Part shown: positions 18,442 through 27,213 of the stretch, in pieces
Position numbering within the stretch: the stretch's first letter is position 1
How the letters are laid out: every line of letters begins with the position of its first letter
Source: [Leptolyngbya] sp. JSC-1
Lineage (GTDB): Bacteria > Cyanobacteriota > Cyanobacteriia > Elainellales > Elainellaceae
Direction: 5' to 3'
DNA length: 64,000 nucleotides
Assembly: GCA_000733415.1 (NCBI GenBank)
Contig: KL662191.1
Location: 6,056,485-6,120,484 of the forward strand
The notes under the pieces: model-generated
Databases searched by the model: none
The model's input: the letters and a program-made list of their open reading frames with translations, nothing else
Told to the model about the DNA's origin: nothing
Made by a program: the position numbers and the translations under genes

Positions 18442-18912
18442 TCAGAGATATTGCAGGCATTCCTGCGGCACCAGCAGCAGCTCGCCGGACTTGAACCGCT
18501 CGATCTCGACCCAGTGAGCTGTTAACATTTGATCGCCCTCGTAACCAGAGATGACTTCTTGCTGGTAGAATTGGGGGTCAGCCAAATCGCACTGATAGAG
18601 CAAGACCAGCTCATGTCCTGGTTTGCCTTCATGGACAAAGCGATTTTCGATGCAGCCGAGGTACTGAATATTGGTTAGCTCCGCCTGAATTTCTTCCTGG
18701 AATTCTCGCTGCAAGGCATCTTGGCCTGCTTCACCGAACTCCACGCCACCGCCGAGGGCGCGGTGGAGGACTTGCTGTTTCACCGAATCGTAGCCGCTGG
18801 AGACCAGTAGATGGGTGGCGGTTTTAATTAGACCCAACGTAATCACACGAATTTGCGGTTGCTTAGTTGGAGTGAGGATTGGGTTGGGGTGATCCATAAA
18901 TAAGGTGATCAA
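18442..18912 (-). CDS. Nudix hydrolase
   Basis: 156 residues. The Nudix box runs from GGGVEFGEAGQDALQ into REFQEEI, with Glu70, Glu73 and Glu74 as metal ligands. It hydrolyses a nucleoside diphosphate linked to another group; the substrate is not readable. The start ATG 18912 overlaps the stop of the upstream DUF3531-type gene by 4 bp, so the two are translationally coupled. An internal ATG (residue 6) is possible. Confidence 0.87.
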   Translation of the reverse strand: MITLFMDHPNPILTPTKQPQIRVITLGLIKTATHLLVSSGYDSVKQQVLHRALGGGVEFGEAGQDALQREFQEEIQAELTNIQYLGCIENRFVHEGKPGHELVLLYQCDLADPQFYQQEVISGYEGDQMLTAHWVEIERFKSGELLLVPQECLQYL

Positions 18913-19364
18913 TTATTTTCTGGATCAACAAACTCCGACCGTTTCTTTCCAGGAATCTTCCAGTCTGGATTTTCGCCTCCGATAATTACCCGCTCAATCG
19001 GCACATAGTCCTTGCTGAGCTGTTCTAGCGCATTGATCAACACATCCAGCGCTAGGGCATCGGTCGTGCCCAGGTCAAACCAGCAGCGTGCCCAGTTGCC
19101 TTGATACTCGACCTCGCTCATGTTGTGCATTAGCGCCATAAAGCTATCGCCAGCGCTTTGTTCGTCGTAATCGATGTAGCTAATATCGAGGCCAGCATCC
19201 TGCACTTGCAAGTTTTCGGCATTAAAGCCACCGAGCTTGCCTAGCAAAAACCAGGAGCTAAACACTTCTTCGAGATACTGCTGTTCCATTTGGGCTGGCG
19301 GCAGTGGCAGCTCCAGCCAAATCCACAGATCAAAAAAATCACATTCGCGAAATTCTACTTTCAT
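18909..19364 (-). CDS. DUF3531-type conserved cyanobacterial protein
   Basis: 151 residues of a family conserved in cyanobacteria and plastid-bearing eukaryotes: FRECDFFDLWIWLELPLPPA, SSWFLLGKLGGFNAENLQVQ, YIDYDEQSAGDSFMALMHNM, and NWARCWFDLGTTDALALDVL. There are no membrane segments and no known function. It is coupled to the Nudix gene by a 4-bp overlap and lies 53 bp after pyrD on the same strand. The DUF number is from memory; the family conservation is the firmer statement. Confidence 0.7.
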   Translation of the reverse strand: MKVEFRECDFFDLWIWLELPLPPAQMEQQYLEEVFSSWFLLGKLGGFNAENLQVQDAGLDISYIDYDEQSAGDSFMALMHNMSEVEYQGNWARCWFDLGTTDALALDVLINALEQLSKDYVPIERVIIGGENPDWKIPGKKRSEFVDPENN

Positions 19365-19417
19365 AAGTCAAGGGTAACGGGTGGGGTTGTGTTTGCTGAA
19401 ATCGTGCCCAAGGTGGC

Positions 19418-20575
19418 CTATATTCCAGCTTTTTCGCTCAGGCCGGTCGCTTCAGAAATATGGCTTAACCCGTGGGCTTCCAGTTTTTCTACCAGTCCTT
19501 TTAAAATGCGCTGCACCATCCAGGGGCCTTCATAGAGCCAGCCTGTGTAAACTTGGAGCAAACTAGCTCCGGCGGTGAGTTTTTCCCAGGCATCCTCCGC
19601 GTCAAAAATACCGCCAACACCAATAATTGGCAATTTTCCCTCAGTTTGTTGGTAAATGAAGCGAATCACTTCAGTGGCTCGGCTGCGCAGGGGCGCACCG
19701 CTGATGCCGCCCGCTTCGGCACTGACTGGATTGCCGGTTGCCGCAATGGTTTGCGTGGTTAGCTGATCACGCCGAATCGTGGTGTTGGTCGCAATCAGGC
19801 CAGCCAAACGGTGGGTTTGAGCCAGATCGATCACGACCTCAATTTCCTCCCAGTCTAGATCAGGGGCAATTTTCACCAAAAGTGGCTTGTCAGCCTGATT
19901 TTCCTGTTGCAGTGCCCTCAAAATTAGATCTAGTTGATCAGCAGCTTGCAGAGAGCGCAGTCCGGGCGTGTTAGGCGACGAGACGTTGACAACAAAATAG
20001 TCTCCCAGGTGCTGTAACAGCCGAAAGCTCTCCAGGTAATCGACCGCCGCTGCTTCCAGAGGCGTCACTTTTGACTTGCCCAAATTCACCCCCAGCGGAA
20101 TTAGGTTGGTTTCTTCTCGGTCAACCCAGCGCTGTCGCTGCCTTTCCAGACGCTTGGCTAAAGCCGCAGCTCCCTGGTTGTTAAAACCCATGCGATTTAA
20201 TGCGGCTTGGTCGAGCGGCAGGCGAAATAAACGTGGTGGTGGGTTGCCGGGTTGGGCATGTAGGGTGACGGTTCCCAGTTCAGCAAACCCAAACCCAAAA
20301 GCTGACCAGAGACCAGTCGCCACACCGTCTTTATCAAAACCAGCTGCCAGTCCTATCGGGTTCACAAAGGACAAGCCCCACAGTGATTGAATTAGAGTCG
20401 GGTGGTAAAAGCGACAGGACTGACTCAGAACTAGCTTTGCCCAGTGCGCAAGTGGGTGATTGGGCTGATCGTCCAGACGACTCAACACTTGCAGCATTTG
20501 ATGGTGAATTTGTTCTGGATCGGCCTTTAAGCCGGAAAACAGAAGGGGGCGAAGCCCAAATTTGTAGATGTCCAA
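19418..20575 (-). CDS. pyrD: Dihydroorotate dehydrogenase, quinone-dependent (class 2)
   Basis: 385 residues. It oxidises dihydroorotate to orotate at the membrane in pyrimidine synthesis. Motifs: MDIYKFGLRPLLF with the N-terminal membrane-associating helices typical of class 2, LSFVNPIGLAAGFDKDGVA, VNVSSPNTPGLRSLQ (catalytic Ser), KIAPDLDWEEI, and the FMN-phosphate site GVGGIFDAEDAWEKLTAGAS. The gene may share a transcript with the DUF3531 and Nudix genes. pyrE lies separately at 47.5-48.1 kb. Confidence 0.96.
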   Translation of the reverse strand: MDIYKFGLRPLLFSGLKADPEQIHHQMLQVLSRLDDQPNHPLAHWAKLVLSQSCRFYHPTLIQSLWGLSFVNPIGLAAGFDKDGVATGLWSAFGFGFAELGTVTLHAQPGNPPPRLFRLPLDQAALNRMGFNNQGAAALAKRLERQRQRWVDREETNLIPLGVNLGKSKVTPLEAAAVDYLESFRLLQHLGDYFVVNVSSPNTPGLRSLQAADQLDLILRALQQENQADKPLLVKIAPDLDWEEIEVVIDLAQTHRLAGLIATNTTIRRDQLTTQTIAATGNPVSAEAGGISGAPLRSRATEVIRFIYQQTEGKLPIIGVGGIFDAEDAWEKLTAGASLLQVYTGWLYEGPWMVQRILKGLVEKLEAHGLSHISEATGLSEKAGI

Positions 20576-20801
20576 ACTGGAAGAAACCTTACGTGCGACC
20601 TACTTTCCAGAGTACTGCTTAAATCCCCCAGCCGGGATCTCAAAGCCAGGAACTCAAAGCCAGGAACTCAAAAAGGTATCAGACCCCTTTTCTGCGGGAA
20701 CTTTAGAAACAGGGCTACCTTGGCGACAGCCACCCCAGTGGAGATTTAGACTACACCTTTAGTAAAATCGCTAACCTGTGCGGCCCAGGAGTTAAGTTGG
20801 C

Positions 20802-23612
20802 ATGGTTTTTTCGAAAGAGCCGTCAAACAATGAGAAACAATTAGTTACCCTAGGACGCGCTCTTCAGGCATTACGAGAAGAGGAAACCGTAGATGGCGCT
20901 GTCAAAGTTGTCCTGGATTACCTCCAGACCGGATTCGACTATGCGCTGATCTGGGTAGGATTGTATGAGCGGGTAGAGCATCGCCTCTCAGGGAAAGGCG
21001 GCTATTGTTTAAATGGGGAAAAGAGCCTGCTGAAACAACGGATTCACCTAAATCCGGGGGATTTGCTAGAGCAGGTTGTCATCCAGCAGTGTTCGCTCGG
21101 CGTGCCCGACCTGCGGGAGGAACCCAGGGCTGGAGAATGGCGTAGTATTGCCCAGCGACATGCTATTCAAGGAACCGTGATTTTGCCGATTCGACATAAG
21201 GGGCAGTGTTTTGGGGTGGTGCTGCTAGGATCACAGCTGTGGGGAACCTCCCCCCACGCCGAAGAAAAAGCCCGTCTGACTATGATTCTCGGCAGTTTAG
21301 CCGAAGCGCTTTACCAGGCAGAAGTTGAGCAGCGGCGGCGGCTGACCAAACATCCCGATGAACCGTTATTGAACTTGCTATCCCAGTTGCGCAGCCTCCC
21401 CACACTGGACAAACGTCTAGAAGCTGTTGTAGAAGCAACCCATCGTTTTATTACCCCAGACCGCACCCGCATCTATTGGTATGAGCCACAACAGCGTTAT
21501 TTTTGGCAGCGATCTAGCCATCGCGACAAAGCTACACCCTTAGCCGACAATGGCGAACATCCGATTTCTGTACAGGATTTGGGAAGTTTCTATCAAGCCT
21601 TAACTGCCGATCAGGTGGTGTCGATCGGAGAAGCCCGCAGTTCCCTCAAAGCCGATGCAACCGGACGGCTGATGCAGCAAATCCAGGCCCGTTCTTTGAT
21701 TGCCGCTCCGATTCTGCTCCAAGGCGAGTTGCTTGGCTTTTTAACCGTTGAAGGCACAGAGGCCCGTATTTGGCACGAGGAGGAAAAGAAATATGTGCGT
21801 GGGGTGGCCCAACTGGTGGCCCTAGTTGCCCCACTAGAAGACATTGAAGCAACGATTCAGCAGGTCAAACAAGATCAGAGCTTAACAACTGAGGTGACCC
21901 ATGCCCTCTACAGCGAAGCCGATTGGCAAATTACCGTACACCGCTGTGCCGATCAACTGCTGCAACGCTTGAAAGCCGAACGGTTCTTGGTCTTGCTCTA
22001 CAATCCGGACCGCAAAAAGTTCGAGATTTGCTACCAGCAGCAAGCTCCCAATCGTCGGCCAATTGTCGGTTGCCTTGATACCCTCAATCCGGTCGATTGG
22101 CAGATGCTAGAGCGTAGTACCGAGGCGATTGGCATCGAGAATCTGGAATCGGACCTGAAGCTGATGGCTTGGCGGCAGCTTTTTCTAGACCTACAGGTGC
22201 GGTCGCTGCTGGTGTGCAGTACATCGGTTGGTAAACCGATTGAGGGAGTGCTGGTGATCGGCCATGAGGCGACCCGCAGTTGGAACCGAGCTGAGCGCGA
22301 GCTGTTGAAAGTAGTTAGCCAGCAGATTGGCCTATTGTTGCACCAATTTAAGTTGCAGGATCAGACTGAGCAGCTCCGCAAAACCTATCAGGCGGTTCAG
22401 TGGGGATTGGCCACCATGCAGCAAATCCAGCAGCTAGAGCGCTTAGAGCAAGCCTCTGTGCAGCAGATTGCCCAATTGCTACAGGTTCCCCTAACTGCCC
22501 TAGTCACCTGGCAACCCGGACACCCAACCGCTCAAATCACAGCTGTCACCTCCACTAAACCCCAATTCGGAGTGGCAACCGAAGCGGAAATTTCTGTAGT
22601 CAATGATCCACTGCTGCAATGGGCCTTGCAAAACGACGACTTGCAGCCTCTTCCGACCAATCAGCTGAGTCCACAGACGCGCCAGTGGCTGAATGGTGCT
22701 GATCTAGACCAAATTTTGGTCTATGCCCTGCGTACTGCTCCAGAGCACGAACCGACCGGCCTAATTGTGATTGGTGACCGGGCTGAACGAATTTGGTCTC
22801 AGCATCAGCTGAGCGCTTTTGGCATTTTAGTCAATCAGTTGGCTTGGTGCCGTCGTTATCTAAAGCTGACTGCAACCCTCGTGATGCAGCGCAGCACCCT
22901 AGAGCAGCTCAATTGGTACAAACACCGGCGCTTAGAGGAAATCTATCGCATTCTGGGCATAGGCGTGCGGCGGTTAAATGAATTAAGCCACCAAAAAGAT
23001 GCCCTATCGAGCCTGCGCTACCAGCAAGTTTTACGTCATCTAGGCAATACATTGACGACTGCTACCCCGCTGCTGAAACAGGAACAATGGCAATTTGAGG
23101 ATGATTATGAAACCATTCCCCTCGCCAGCCTCATGAAGCGGTCTCTAGAGCGACTCGATCACCTGATCAAACAGCGGCAGCTCTGGTCACAGGTGCATAA
23201 CGAAGCCAATCTCAGCATCGGCGGCAATATTGCCAAAATCGAGTGTATTGTGCATGAAATCTTGATGGCGGCCTGCTTGCGTTCTCCTATTGGCGGACGG
23301 CTCGATGTCTGGTGTCGGCAACTGGATGACCACTGGCTAGAGATGTCCATTACTGACAATGGCTTGATTGAACCCCAATTATTGGAGCAGATGAACATTG
23401 GGCGAGGTGGAGATCTGTTGGTTCCATCGCTGCTTGACGAACCCCCCGGACTGCATCTTGCCATTTGCCAAGCCTTGATCCGACGCATGGGAGGAGAATT
23501 TATGCTGGATCAACTAGAAGACGGACGCATGCTAAGCCGTTTGATTATCCCGGTTGCGATTGGTGCAACGTCCCCAATCCGCGGTGAGCACGAAATCAGC
23601 GGCTTCTTCTAG
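20802..23612 (+). CDS. Multi-GAF sensor protein with a degenerate GHKL (histidine-kinase-like) domain
   Basis: 936 residues, no membrane segments. Four GAF-like repeats can be traced (about 20-180, 205-350, 370-520 and 540-680). A helical segment where a DHp domain would lie (about 700-790) has no clear H-box. A C-terminal ATPase-like domain follows (about 800-930). Its N-box reads IVHEILMAACL without the Asn, the G1 box reads ITDNGLIEP instead of DxGxG, and G2 reads PPGLHLAICQAL. ATP binding is therefore doubtful and the protein may be a pseudokinase or a partner-binding module. The STAS gene follows 303 bp later, which suggests a role in partner-switching signalling. Confidence 0.75.
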   Translation: MVFSKEPSNNEKQLVTLGRALQALREEETVDGAVKVVLDYLQTGFDYALIWVGLYERVEHRLSGKGGYCLNGEKSLLKQRIHLNPGDLLEQVVIQQCSLGVPDLREEPRAGEWRSIAQRHAIQGTVILPIRHKGQCFGVVLLGSQLWGTSPHAEEKARLTMILGSLAEALYQAEVEQRRRLTKHPDEPLLNLLSQLRSLPTLDKRLEAVVEATHRFITPDRTRIYWYEPQQRYFWQRSSHRDKATPLADNGEHPISVQDLGSFYQALTADQVVSIGEARSSLKADATGRLMQQIQARSLIAAPILLQGELLGFLTVEGTEARIWHEEEKKYVRGVAQLVALVAPLEDIEATIQQVKQDQSLTTEVTHALYSEADWQITVHRCADQLLQRLKAERFLVLLYNPDRKKFEICYQQQAPNRRPIVGCLDTLNPVDWQMLERSTEAIGIENLESDLKLMAWRQLFLDLQVRSLLVCSTSVGKPIEGVLVIGHEATRSWNRAERELLKVVSQQIGLLLHQFKLQDQTEQLRKTYQAVQWGLATMQQIQQLERLEQASVQQIAQLLQVPLTALVTWQPGHPTAQITAVTSTKPQFGVATEAEISVVNDPLLQWALQNDDLQPLPTNQLSPQTRQWLNGADLDQILVYALRTAPEHEPTGLIVIGDRAERIWSQHQLSAFGILVNQLAWCRRYLKLTATLVMQRSTLEQLNWYKHRRLEEIYRILGIGVRRLNELSHQKDALSSLRYQQVLRHLGNTLTTATPLLKQEQWQFEDDYETIPLASLMKRSLERLDHLIKQRQLWSQVHNEANLSIGGNIAKIECIVHEILMAACLRSPIGGRLDVWCRQLDDHWLEMSITDNGLIEPQLLEQMNIGRGGDLLVPSLLDEPPGLHLAICQALIRRMGGEFMLDQLEDGRMLSRLIIPVAIGATSPIRGEHEISGFF

Positions 23613-23670
23613 TGGGCTTAATTTTAAGTTTTTTAAGCATCCCGATTTCTAGTCTGGGAATACTAAGGAT

Positions 23671-23709
23671 GAGTTGTTCAGATAGGTTGTTCAAATAAGT
23701 TGTTCAACT
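23671..23709. repeat. Three 13-bp tandem repeats upstream of the STAS gene
   Basis: Units at 23671-23683, 23684-23696 and 23697-23709 share the core GTTGTTCA with an A/T-rich remainder. They lie about 200 bp before the STAS start in the 303-bp gap 23613-23915. Closer to the gene a TATAAT (23770-23775) could be a -10 box. A similar four-unit array lies at 25444-25495 upstream of the facing PP2C gene. Binding sites for a common regulator are possible. Confidence 0.6.
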
Positions 23710-23915
23710 CGGGGCAGCTTCTGAGGAAACTCTAAACCTAAGTTCACGGGAAGTTTACAATCAGCTGCCTATAATCGATCTGTTCACCGTTCTATCCCTG
23801 ATGGTCTGATTTCTCAGCCGTTCAATCCTGAATTAGGTGCTTATCACTTACTCACACGACGCTTACACGTCTTTTCTCATACAGCACATAACCTGCTCAC
23901 TTACTCAAATTCATT

Positions 23916-24257
23916 ATGTTGGCAACCGAAGTTATTCAACTCAGCGGAATCCTAGATAGCACTAAGACCCAAGAACTACGCGACCGGGTTGACCAAGGCA
24001 TTGAACAAGGAGCAAAGATCATCTTGGTGGATCTCAAAGACGTGACGTTTATGGATAGCTCAGGCTTGGGTGCTTTGGTGACGGCCTTGAAAACGGTGCG
24101 GTCGGAAGGAGGAAAGCTATGCGTATGTTCGGTGAACGATCAAGTGAGAATTCTGTTCGAGCTAACTAGCATGGATCGGATATTTGAAATTTTCCGAGAT
24201 CAAAACGATTTTTATAAAGTCAATGGTCAGGTAACGAGCAGCGTCAACCTCAATTAA
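23916..24257 (+). CDS. STAS-domain anti-sigma factor antagonist
   Basis: 113 residues, a single STAS domain: VIQLSGILDSTKTQELRDRV, IILVDLKDVTFMDSSGLGAL, and LCVCSVNDQVRILFELTSMD. The phosphorylatable serine is Ser48 in MDSSG. In partner switching an anti-sigma kinase phosphorylates this Ser and a PP2C phosphatase removes it. The convergent neighbour is such a phosphatase (REC-PP2C). No separate RsbW-type kinase is seen in the window; the multi-GAF protein upstream carries only a degenerate kinase fold. Resembles the Slr1856 type of Synechocystis. Confidence 0.92.
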   Translation: MLATEVIQLSGILDSTKTQELRDRVDQGIEQGAKIILVDLKDVTFMDSSGLGALVTALKTVRSEGGKLCVCSVNDQVRILFELTSMDRIFEIFRDQNDFYKVNGQVTSSVNLN

Positions 24258-24292
24258 CGCACGAACTGCACCAAAAATTGCGCCAAAAATTA

Positions 24293-25420
24293 CTAGGCAA
24301 ACTGAATTTTAAGCAGCGACACATCGTCATTAAACGTGCCAACAGCATTGGTTTCTTGAACCTGCTGCAAAATGGCATCGGGACTGAGATCAGGGTCGAG
24401 CTGGGTCAGCAGCCGAATGAAGTCATCCAAACTCCAATTGTGATGCCCTATCGGATTAAGTTCATAGACACCGTCACTAAACACGTAGAGCGTTCCATGC
24501 ACAGGTATGGTACAACGCTCGCAGGTGAAAGCAACGTCTGGAAGCATGCCAATGGGTAACGATGGGGTCCGCAAATGCTGTACCTGTTGACTTGGTTGCT
24601 CTGGGGTGACCAACACAGCGGGGGGATGGCCCGCACTGGCATAGGTGAGTTGGCGCTTGACTCGGTTGTAGACCCCGTACCAGATGGTGAAGTACTTCTC
24701 GTTCTGGGTACTCATCTGAAACGTGTCATTCAGCCCCTTCAGGACATCTTGAGGTTGATAAAAGTTAACGTTGGGCAACGATTGGGAGCGCAGTAGATTC
24801 AGCACCAGAATTGAAGGCAGAGCTGCGGCTAAACCATGACCTGAGACATCCAGCAAATACATAACCAGGTAGTCGGGATCGAGCCAAAAATAGTCAAAAC
24901 AGTCGCCACCTAACTGCCGCGAGGGGATAAAGCGAGCCTCGACCGTGACTTCACCGCTCAAGGGAGGAGGCAACAGTGCTCGGACATAGGCAGCCGCCTC
25001 GGCCAATTCAGCTTCTAAAATTTCCTTCTGCGTTTGCAAATCCTGGCTGACCTGATGTAGCCGTAAGCCAGCCCGCACTCGTGCTTGCAGTTCAGCAATC
25101 TCAATCGGTTTTGATAAAAAGTCATCTGCGCCAGTATTGAGTCCTTCAATCCGGTCATCCAGGCCAATTCGAGATGTTAAAAGCAGAAAAAAGGTAGTGG
25201 ATAGGAGGGGATTGGCTTTCACCTGACGGCAAACTTCTAGCCCATCGAGATAGGGCATCATCCAGTCGCAAATGATTAGGGCAGGCTGATTTTGGCAGGC
25301 CATCTCTAATCCTTCTCTGCCGTTGGATGCCACCAAAACCTCATGCCCCTGATGTTGTAGCGCTCGCTGAATGATCTTTAAGACAGTTGGGTCATCATCA
25401 ATTACAAGAATTCTAGACAT
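24293..25420 (-). CDS. Response regulator with PP2C (RsbU/SpoIIE-type) phosphatase domain
   Basis: 375 residues. The N-terminal receiver domain has Asp9/Asp10, phospho-Asp52 in IICDWMMPYLDG, and FLSKPIE. A coiled-coil linker (about 125-145) leads into a PP2C-type phosphatase with metal-binding motifs SRQLGGDCFDYF, LLDVSGHGLAAA, ASAGHPPAVL, VFSDGVYE and GTFNDDVSLLKI. Phosphorylation of the receiver would switch dephosphorylation of a STAS partner, most simply the convergent neighbour 36 bp away. Similar in layout to RsbU-class regulators of the cyanobacterial icfG group. Confidence 0.92.
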   Translation of the reverse strand: MSRILVIDDDPTVLKIIQRALQHQGHEVLVASNGREGLEMACQNQPALIICDWMMPYLDGLEVCRQVKANPLLSTTFFLLLTSRIGLDDRIEGLNTGADDFLSKPIEIAELQARVRAGLRLHQVSQDLQTQKEILEAELAEAAAYVRALLPPPLSGEVTVEARFIPSRQLGGDCFDYFWLDPDYLVMYLLDVSGHGLAAALPSILVLNLLRSQSLPNVNFYQPQDVLKGLNDTFQMSTQNEKYFTIWYGVYNRVKRQLTYASAGHPPAVLVTPEQPSQQVQHLRTPSLPIGMLPDVAFTCERCTIPVHGTLYVFSDGVYELNPIGHHNWSLDDFIRLLTQLDPDLSPDAILQQVQETNAVGTFNDDVSLLKIQFA

Positions 25421-25443
25421 CTTAAAAATCGAGCGGTGCTAAA

Positions 25444-25495
25444 CAGTTTTGCCAAACAATTCTTTCAATCAGTCCTTTCAAACAGTTCATTCAAA
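25444..25495. repeat. Four 13-bp tandem repeats upstream of the REC-PP2C gene
   Basis: Units start at 25444, 25457, 25470 and 25483. Plus-strand consensus CAGTYCWTTCAAA, the first unit being the most divergent. They lie 24-75 bp before the PP2C start inside the 351-bp gap 25421-25771, which otherwise holds no gene. A T-rich run (25594-25615) lies nearer the REC-HPt stop. The TTCAAA core is shared with the array before the STAS gene, but the orientation relative to the gene is opposite. Confidence 0.65.
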
Positions 25496-25771
25496 TAAAT
25501 CTGCCAGCTAAACTGACTACTTACCCTGGAATTAAGAGCAAGCAAGACGGCAATTCATAATCGGGCATCCTGATTTATTAAAAATAGCATTAGTCGGTTT
25601 TTTTATTTTTTGAATTTCGTTGATATCACCAGCATAATTAAAACTGCCTGAGCAGCGCAGTGTTTGAACCCAATAGCAGAATAAACCTTAGATCGGTACA
25701 ATCTTTGGCGGTTATGGGGTAGATTCTGGTTTAATCTAGCTCTTTTCAGCAAATAGATGGGTGACCTAATT

Positions 25772-26686
25772 TTAATTATTAAAAACGCTTTGATCGGAAC
25801 TACTAAAAAGAGCTTGAAGTTGATTGAAAGCTTGGTTTAATTGCTGCATCGAGTAATTTACCTGATCTAACTGCTGCTGTTTAGCGTGGTGCTCCAATTG
25901 TTCAGCAATTTCGGTTAACATTTTGGCCCCAACGCTGGCGCTAGCTCCTTTGATGTGGTGAGCAATTCGCTCGATATGCTGAAAGTTCAGCTTACTGTGG
26001 GCCTGCTGGAGCTGCTGAAGCTGGTCCTGGGTATCTGCATGATAGAGTTGCAACAGTTCTTGCTCAAATTCTGGATTGTGATCGGAGAGTTGATGAAGTT
26101 GAATTAGGTCGAAATGAAGCTCCCATAGCGAAGAGCAATAGTCGGGAAACATCGGCTGCTCCTCGTTGACCGCCATCAGCGATTGGGCAGAAGGACTGGT
26201 TTGACGCAGATATTGGTTCCAGCGGTTTAGAGTCGCAGCTAGAACCTCTCGGCGCAGGGGCTTGGTCAAGAAATCATTCATCCCAGCTGCAAGCGCCTCT
26301 TCTTTGATACGAGGATCATCACTGGCTGTGAGAGCGATAATGATGCTTCTGTTTCGATTGAGCTGCTGTTCGCGCTGACGAATCAGACGTGTGGCAGTAT
26401 AACCATTCATTTCGGGCAGGCAACAATCCATAAACACAATGTCGTAGCAGCGTTGGACGATGGCATCTAGGGCTGCCTGACCTGTGGCAACAGCATCGGG
26501 GTGATAGCCACAAAATTGCAATTGCCGCATAATTACTTTCTGATTTGTCAAATTATCTTCTACCACTAGGATATTGAGCATCGGCAACTGAGTCGCTGAT
26601 GCAAGCGGCTGCGGATGGGATGGTAATTCTGGTTCAATTCCCATAGTGGCTACGATGCGCAATCGATTAATAGTATTCTGTTGCAA
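25772..26686 (-). CDS. Receiver-HPt phosphorelay protein
   Basis: 304 residues. The receiver domain (about 36-158) has phospho-Asp87 in VFMDCCLPEMNG, ALTASDD and DFLTKPL. An HPt domain follows (about 195-300) with phospho-His near 242 in IAHHIKGASASVGA. The layout is the tail of a hybrid kinase without the kinase part, so it would take phosphate from a kinase elsewhere and relay it. The start could be ATG 26686 or an internal Met near residue 36; the first 35 residues look disordered. No output domain is present. Confidence 0.87.
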   Translation of the reverse strand: MQQNTINRLRIVATMGIEPELPSHPQPLASATQLPMLNILVVEDNLTNQKVIMRQLQFCGYHPDAVATGQAALDAIVQRCYDIVFMDCCLPEMNGYTATRLIRQREQQLNRNRSIIIALTASDDPRIKEEALAAGMNDFLTKPLRREVLAATLNRWNQYLRQTSPSAQSLMAVNEEQPMFPDYCSSLWELHFDLIQLHQLSDHNPEFEQELLQLYHADTQDQLQQLQQAHSKLNFQHIERIAHHIKGASASVGAKMLTEIAEQLEHHAKQQQLDQVNYSMQQLNQAFNQLQALFSSSDQSVFNN

Positions 26687-26857
26687 CTAGCAGTTTTTAG
26701 ACCAGCCCACCTCCACTAAACCTACTCCAACAGCCTTTGTTACTGTGATGCTATGGAGTAACAATGTGCTATTTTCCCAGTTTAATTGAGCAAAACGATC
26801 AGCATCCAGTACAGATGATTCCTGATAATTTTCGTTTAGATTGCTAGTGCAGATTAA

Positions 26858-27016
26858 TTATTCCCCGATCAGCCAAGCCAGTAAGCTGAGGCCAAGGGTC
26901 AGCATCAACCAGGAAGGCAAATGAAACGAAGCTAGAAACTCAAGCGGCTCTAAAAGCAGCTTGTTAACAATCAGTACAAAAAACAGCAGAATGCTAGCAA
27001 GGGTTAAGAATGTCAT
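26858..27016 (-). CDS. Small two-helix membrane protein (52 aa)
   Basis: An ATG at 27016 opens a 52-codon frame ending with TAA at 26858. The product begins MTFLTLASILLFFVLIVNKL, has a short polar turn (LLEPLEF), and ends PSWLMLTLGLSLLAWLIGE: two membrane helices and almost nothing else. It starts 8 bp after the CPXCG gene stop, which itself overlaps the methyltransferase gene, so it looks like the third gene of one operon. I do not recognise the family. The operon position and clean hydrophobic pattern support a real gene. Confidence 0.6.
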   Translation of the reverse strand: MTFLTLASILLFFVLIVNKLLLEPLEFLASFHLPSWLMLTLGLSLLAWLIGE

Positions 27017-27024
27017 TGCGGTTT

Positions 27025-27213
27025 TTATCCTTCATACTCGCTGCTAATTTCAATGTCTAAGCTCTCTTCGTCAATGTGGATGTAGAGAATGTTGGGACGG
27101 CAACAAATTTGGCAGTCTTCGACGTAGGATTGATCACCACCTGCACTGAAATCAATGAACGTTAAATTGGGTTCACCACAATAGGCACAATAATATTCGG
27201 CTGTATTTTGCAT
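27025..27213 (-). CDS. CPXCG-motif cysteine-rich small protein
   Basis: 62 residues with two cysteine pairs, CAYCGEPN near the N-terminus and CQICCRPN in the middle, forming a zinc-ribbon-like fold, then an acidic tail (HIDEESLDIEISSEYEG). Members of this bacterial family are uncharacterised. Its ATG shares one base with the stop of the methyltransferase gene, so translation is coupled. The small membrane protein follows 8 bp later. Confidence 0.8.
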   Translation of the reverse strand: MQNTAEYYCAYCGEPNLTFIDFSAGGDQSYVEDCQICCRPNILYIHIDEESLDIEISSEYEG

